A DNA stretch of 20,530 nt from Ichthyosporea sp. XGB-2017a. Taxonomy: Eukaryota > Opisthokonta > Ichthyosporea. Both the position numbers and the translations under genes were made by a program. The DNA is taken from positions 16,160-36,689 of the forward strand of contig PDIM01000074.1 of assembly GCA_002811675.1 (NCBI GenBank). The letters run 5' to 3'. Positions 16,915 through 20,530 of the stretch are shown in pieces. Numbering within the stretch: position 1 is the first letter of the stretch; every line of letters begins with the position of its first letter. The notes below the pieces were generated by a model. The model was given only the letters and a program-made list of their open reading frames with translations, did not search any database and had not been told where the DNA came from.

Positions 16915-19900
16915 CATTGAGAAAGTATTCTTGGATAAGGGTTATAAATCAAATCCAACTTACATTTGGATTTGTCATAGTCTTTACTCCATTTAGAAGG
17001 GCAATCGAATACAAACGTTGCTTCACTGTTCACCTGCGTTTCGGTATGGGTAACTCGAATTGGAATTTGAGTGAGGTCTTCATTTGGGCCTCTTTGGAAA
17101 GTAAGCATCCAGTAGTTCCGCCATTCTTGGTTTTCATCATCGACCAACTTGGATGCATTATTCCACGTGTATATTGACTCAAGATAATACGGCACTTCCG
17201 CAAAGTATTTCTCAAGATAGTCTTTAGTCACTGAATTTCCATATTTCCAGGCCCACTGAGCTTCATACATTTGAAACAAAAGATTAGAGTTGTTTGGAAT
17301 TTTTGTCTCATCTTTAAGAGTTGTTTTGAATTCTTCATTGTCTACCGAAGGGATAAGCATTTTTGTAAACATATCCGCAAATAGCAAAATGCGGCTTCCG
17401 GTTGCTTCGGGTGGTGTGATACCAACCCCAGGAATACAATCAACATCTGCTGATACGTCTTTGCTTGAGCACAGCTGCTTTCCCGCTGGACGATATCCAT
17501 TTGCATCACTGCTGTTGTACGCACCAGCCCAGCCACGTGCAGGGTATGCAGATGTTCTGTTAAAGCTTATAAAAACGTTACAGTCGCATTGGTTCTGCTC
17601 GTAGCAAGTGCAAGGGGCTATAAGAGTGCCGGTGCACTGACATGTTTGGTGGAAGCAAGGAAGCGTGGTACAATAAGTCAGAACAGAATCAGTGACATTG
17701 CTCGTGCCATTTAATTTAAGTAGGTAGCTAGCCGGTGGCTCCATGTTTGGGGATGAAGAAGACGAAGAGATATCTTTCACGTTGCGACGTGTTCTTCCAA
17801 ATAGAATCTCTTCTTGAGTTAAGCTTTTCATTTCCTCTCTACTTGTACTCAGGTCCATTGTGCCAATAAAATGCTCGGCATCAGAAATTCTTTCCAACTG
17901 TGGATTTTCCACAAATGGTTCCCAAACAAGAGGTGCAAGAGGACCTTTGGATTTGAAGTCTAAAGGATCCAGAATTTCCACGTTGAAATAGGAGGATGAT
18001 GGAGGGCTAAGACCGAAGTCAGTCCACCATGAGCTTGGTACGAATGGAGCCATAGCAGGCGGTACGATTTGGTCTCGGAACCAGCATGTAAAGTCACCAG
18101 TTTGATTAACCATAATGTATTTGCTTTCATTGTACTGAGCGCTGTAGTCAACGTACGAAGATCCATTAAACTTAAGAAACTGATATCCAGTAGATACTTG
18201 ACTTGCCCATTTCATTAGCATCCCGGAACGGTATATTGAGTTACGGATCATATCGTGGTATCTAGTTAAAAGGGACCCCAAATCCCACCCTGTCATTTTC
18301 TCGCTAACTACCGAGTATCGAGCACATTCTTGAGCAAACTCGCCTACCACAGACTGATCCCAAGAAAATCCATCCATGTTTGCAACGAGACGAAAGGTTT
18401 CAAAGTCTTTTACTACCACAGGGACACCCGAAGGTGCCACCTGGTCGTATTCACACTGAAGGTACATGTGTCCAGAGGGATCTGTGATATTATCGAATCG
18501 TCTGGAGCAATTTAAAGCAGTGGAAAATCTATCATAATGTGTTTGTACAACACTTAATTTTTCACGAAACTCATCCCAAGCATTCTTACAGGACACTGAC
18601 TGTTCCAAGCTATGAAGTTTTTCAGTTATTTCATTACTTTCTGCTTGGTAATAACGATATGACTGTTGGGATACTTGATTGATGAGGTCTATAGTGTGGT
18701 TAAATCTGACATTAGCGTAGTTATTTATCTGTCTTACCGCCCCATCAATACTGTCTTGTATCATTCCTATATTCATATTCATGTTCCATATTTCCATTCC
18801 AAATCCGAGAAAACCCATAAGGCCTCCCATTACAGTTTTTCCGAGGGACATTGCAGCTTCTTCACCTTCTTTGACTGTTGCTCCACCAAGCTCTTTCTCA
18901 CCAAACGCTTCGGCTTCCGTCTCAACTGTTGCTGTAGATTTCGAAAACCCAGATCCAGAACGGACTGTCTGTTGTTCAACTTGCTCCTCAGCCGCCATAT
19001 CATTGCTTACTCTATCCCTAAGATCACATTGTGACTCTAACAGAATACTTTCTTTAGCATTCTCAAAAGTTTCTAGGTTTAGCATAATAAAGGGGTTCTT
19101 TACATACAAAGCGTAAAGTTCACGATACGCCCTTTCACAGTGAAAGATATATTGATCCGCGTAACGATCCATGTGGTTTTCAAATTCGGACCGAAAACAT
19201 TCCAGTGTTGTTAGTTGAAGCTCCCCCCTTGCGTCGACAAACTCTTGGTATGTATAATAGCCTTGATGTTGTCGAAGGGACTGCAACCTCTGAATTTCGC
19301 CATAGAAATCGCCTACTAATTCCAAATTGCTTTGATATTCCTTTTCTAAATAGCGAAGGTCTCTAGCTTTTTTCCTCATACTTTTAACGCCCTTTTCAAT
19401 TTTTACCCTCTTGTCTAATATCTCAAAATAACCACCATCTCTGCGGTATTCCATAATGCCATAGTCTCTTCCATGTATCCTTTCTATACGATGCAGCCCC
19501 TCCTCTGATCTTTCAATGGCTGTTCTCCTCTGGTCCACTTCACGGATTTTTCTTTGCAGCAATCCCTCGGCTTCCACCATGTAGTCTCTCTCTCTCTCCA
19601 TCCTACCCTCCAAGGATTGTATATTCTCTAGGAGCGTTGCCTTTTCAGTTTCCATGGCTTTTTTTGCTCTATAGTATTGAATTGTTTTCCCTGCTACAGT
19701 CACTAAGGCAGGGGCTATTTCAGGAACAAAGGTAGCCATAAAACACTTTCCTGTAAACCGGTCACCGTAAGGAACGCTAAAGCAACTGACATTTTCATTA
19801 GTCCTCCCTCCATTATCGCTTTTGAGAGGGCCTGATTGGAGCTCATCTTCCACGGGTGGACAAATAGATGTTCCTTGCAGCGTATCAAGATCTCGTCCTT

Positions 19901-20414
19901 CAAGAGATATGGTTATATCATTTACACAGCCATATTTACTAAAGTGATTAATAGTAGCAATGCCCTTGTAAGCCAGAAATGCCGTAAAGGTAGTCCATGT
20001 AAAGGGAATATCAACAAATAGAACTTCTTGGGTCTTTTCATCTCTGAACACCATACTGTCATCTGCTGTCAAAAGGGCAAATGAATACAAATGAAGGCAA
20101 CTACTCTCGAAAGCACTGCTAGTACAGTTAGGGAAATTAGGACTGTAGAAGTTCAGGTTATCTGCCACCCAGGACAGATTTGTTTTACTTCTATCTGAGG
20201 GAAGAGAGGAGTATACCATGAAAGCTGCTTGAGAGAGGGCTTTTTGAGTCGTTTGAAAAGTCCCAAAGTCACGGGAAGAACCAGACGTGAAGATGGTAAT
20301 CAGCGGACTGTTGGAAGTTGCTTCAGGCGGCAGTACTGGGATGGCTGACACAGAAGACTGCCAAACAGCAATGCATGGCAGCAATAAGATTAAAACATAA
20401 ATCTTGGAAATCAT
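16914..20414 (-). CDS. Secreted coiled-coil, cysteine-bearing protein, 1166 aa, unrecognised
   Basis: A single open frame starts at an ATG with A at -3. The first 24 residues are a clear signal peptide (hydrophobic core about 6-18). More than ten N-glycosylation sequons are spread along the chain and there is no C-terminal TM, so the product is probably secreted. A charged coiled coil spans about 248-312 and more helix runs to about 400. An acidic, Ser/Thr-rich segment (about 475-520) leads into a Gly-rich hydrophobic stretch (about 527-545, GGLMGFLGFGM), followed by further helical sequence to about 620. An RTRR motif (874-877) fits a furin-type processing site and is followed by a Ser run. 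A Cys-rich cluster (about 915-945) lies just beyond, with more cysteines towards the C-terminus. I do not recognise any family. The coiled coil / Gly-rich hydrophobic / helix order could mean membrane insertion or oligomerisation, but that is inference. Confidence 0.82.
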   Translation of the reverse strand: MISKIYVLILLLPCIAVWQSSVSAIPVLPPEATSNSPLITIFTSGSSRDFGTFQTTQKALSQAAFMVYSSLPSDRSKTNLSWVADNLNFYSPNFPNCTSSAFESSCLHLYSFALLTADDSMVFRDEKTQEVLFVDIPFTWTTFTAFLAYKGIATINHFSKYGCVNDITISLEGRDLDTLQGTSICPPVEDELQSGPLKSDNGGRTNENVSCFSVPYGDRFTGKCFMATFVPEIAPALVTVAGKTIQYYRAKKAMETEKATLLENIQSLEGRMERERDYMVEAEGLLQRKIREVDQRRTAIERSEEGLHRIERIHGRDYGIMEYRRDGGYFEILDKRVKIEKGVKSMRKKARDLRYLEKEYQSNLELVGDFYGEIQRLQSLRQHQGYYTYQEFVDARGELQLTTLECFRSEFENHMDRYADQYIFHCERAYRELYALYVKNPFIMLNLETFENAKESILLESQCDLRDRVSNDMAAEEQVEQQTVRSGSGFSKSTATVETEAEAFGEKELGGATVKEGEEAAMSLGKTVMGGLMGFLGFGMEIWNMNMNIGMIQDSIDGAVRQINNYANVRFNHTIDLINQVSQQSYRYYQAESNEITEKLHSLEQSVSCKNAWDEFREKLSVVQTHYDRFSTALNCSRRFDNITDPSGHMYLQCEYDQVAPSGVPVVVKDFETFRLVANMDGFSWDQSVVGEFAQECARYSVVSEKMTGWDLGSLLTRYHDMIRNSIYRSGMLMKWASQVSTGYQFLKFNGSSYVDYSAQYNESKYIMVNQTGDFTCWFRDQIVPPAMAPFVPSSWWTDFGLSPPSSSYFNVEILDPLDFKSKGPLAPLVWEPFVENPQLERISDAEHFIGTMDLSTSREEMKSLTQEEILFGRTRRNVKDISSSSSSPNMEPPASYLLKLNGTSNVTDSVLTYCTTLPCFHQTCQCTGTLIAPCTCYEQNQCDCNVFISFNRTSAYPARGWAGAYNSSDANGYRPAGKQLCSSKDVSADVDCIPGVGITPPEATGSRILLFADMFTKMLIPSVDNEEFKTTLKDETKIPNNSNLLFQMYEAQWAWKYGNSVTKDYLEKYFAEVPYYLESIYTWNNASKLVDDENQEWRNYWMLTFQRGPNEDLTQIPIRVTHTETQVNSEATFVFDCPSKWSKDYDKSKCKLDLIYNPYPRILSQ

Positions 20415-20496
20415 CTTTTTGCTGAAGTTGTTATTTTGTGTTAAAGCTATCTAGACACTGTTTCTCAATTCCCCCTGTTCTTATTTTCTTTTCCAA

Positions 20497-20501
20497 CCAA
20501 T
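20497..20501 (-). promoter_or_regulatory. Inverted CCAAT box upstream of the 1166-aa gene
   Basis: CCAAT on the plus strand, so ATTGG in the sense direction of the gene, about 83 bases before its ATG. This is the same orientation relative to the gene as the motif before the ABC transporter. Confidence 0.3.
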
Positions 20502-20516
20502 AACCATGCGGGTTTC

Positions 20517-20530
20517 AGATCGGAAGAGCA
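20517..20530. other. Illumina TruSeq adapter remnant at contig end
   Basis: The last 14 bases, AGATCGGAAGAGCA, are identical to the start of the standard Illumina TruSeq adapter. They are almost certainly not genomic and should be trimmed. Confidence 0.93.

Noticed and set aside
1-20530. CRISPR arrays, rRNA, tRNA or bacterial operon signals
   Set aside because: No spaced direct repeats, no rRNA-like blocks and no cloverleaf with the usual internal promoter boxes were seen; spacing, introns and poly(A) signals are eukaryotic.

Overview
The window is nuclear DNA from a eukaryote, probably a gene-dense, intron-poor unicellular one. The evidence is large open coding exons of 3.5-3.9 kb, two clear GT-AG introns in one gene, AATAAA signals just after several stop codons, secretory signal peptides with N-glycosylation sequons, and TAA, TGA and TAG all used as stops (standard code). 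I cannot place the lineage. The animal-style receptor guanylyl cyclase and a DIRS-type retroelement relic fit a holozoan-like or algal protist equally well. The last 14 bases match the start of the Illumina TruSeq adapter, so the right edge is a contig end carrying untrimmed adapter.

Layout: (1) 102-3959 (+), a secreted or membrane-anchored patatin-like phospholipase of 1285 aa. (2) 4022-4727, a decayed DIRS-like retrotransposon fragment (reverse transcriptase N-terminus, then an RNase H/linker piece with a frameshift). (3) 4902-8690 (+), a full-length ABCB (P-glycoprotein type) transporter. (4) 8691-9198, an upstream region with a 20-bp perfect palindrome centred on a CArG box. (5) 9199-12873 (+), a single-pass receptor guanylyl cyclase with the animal domain order: ligand-binding fold, TM, pseudokinase, coiled coil, cyclase. 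(6) 12874-14301, mostly non-coding, with a broken minus-strand reading frame and a short inverted repeat. (7) 14302-15861 (+), a three-exon gene for an unrecognised type I membrane protein of 423 aa. (8) 15862-16913, mostly non-coding with a possible decayed reading frame. (9) 16914-20414 (-), an unrecognised secreted, coiled-coil, cysteine-bearing protein of 1166 aa, convergent with gene 7.

There is no operon logic. The five intact genes have their own flanking signals, but all five products appear to enter the secretory/membrane pathway. The three long plus-strand genes share a composition gradient: a very G-rich first kilobase giving way to more balanced or AT-rich sequence. The most interesting items are the cyclase (architecture, a Thr where guanylyl cyclases carry Cys, a phospho-site-like insert in the pseudokinase), the CArG palindrome upstream of it, the two unrecognised extracellular proteins, and the retroelement relic.
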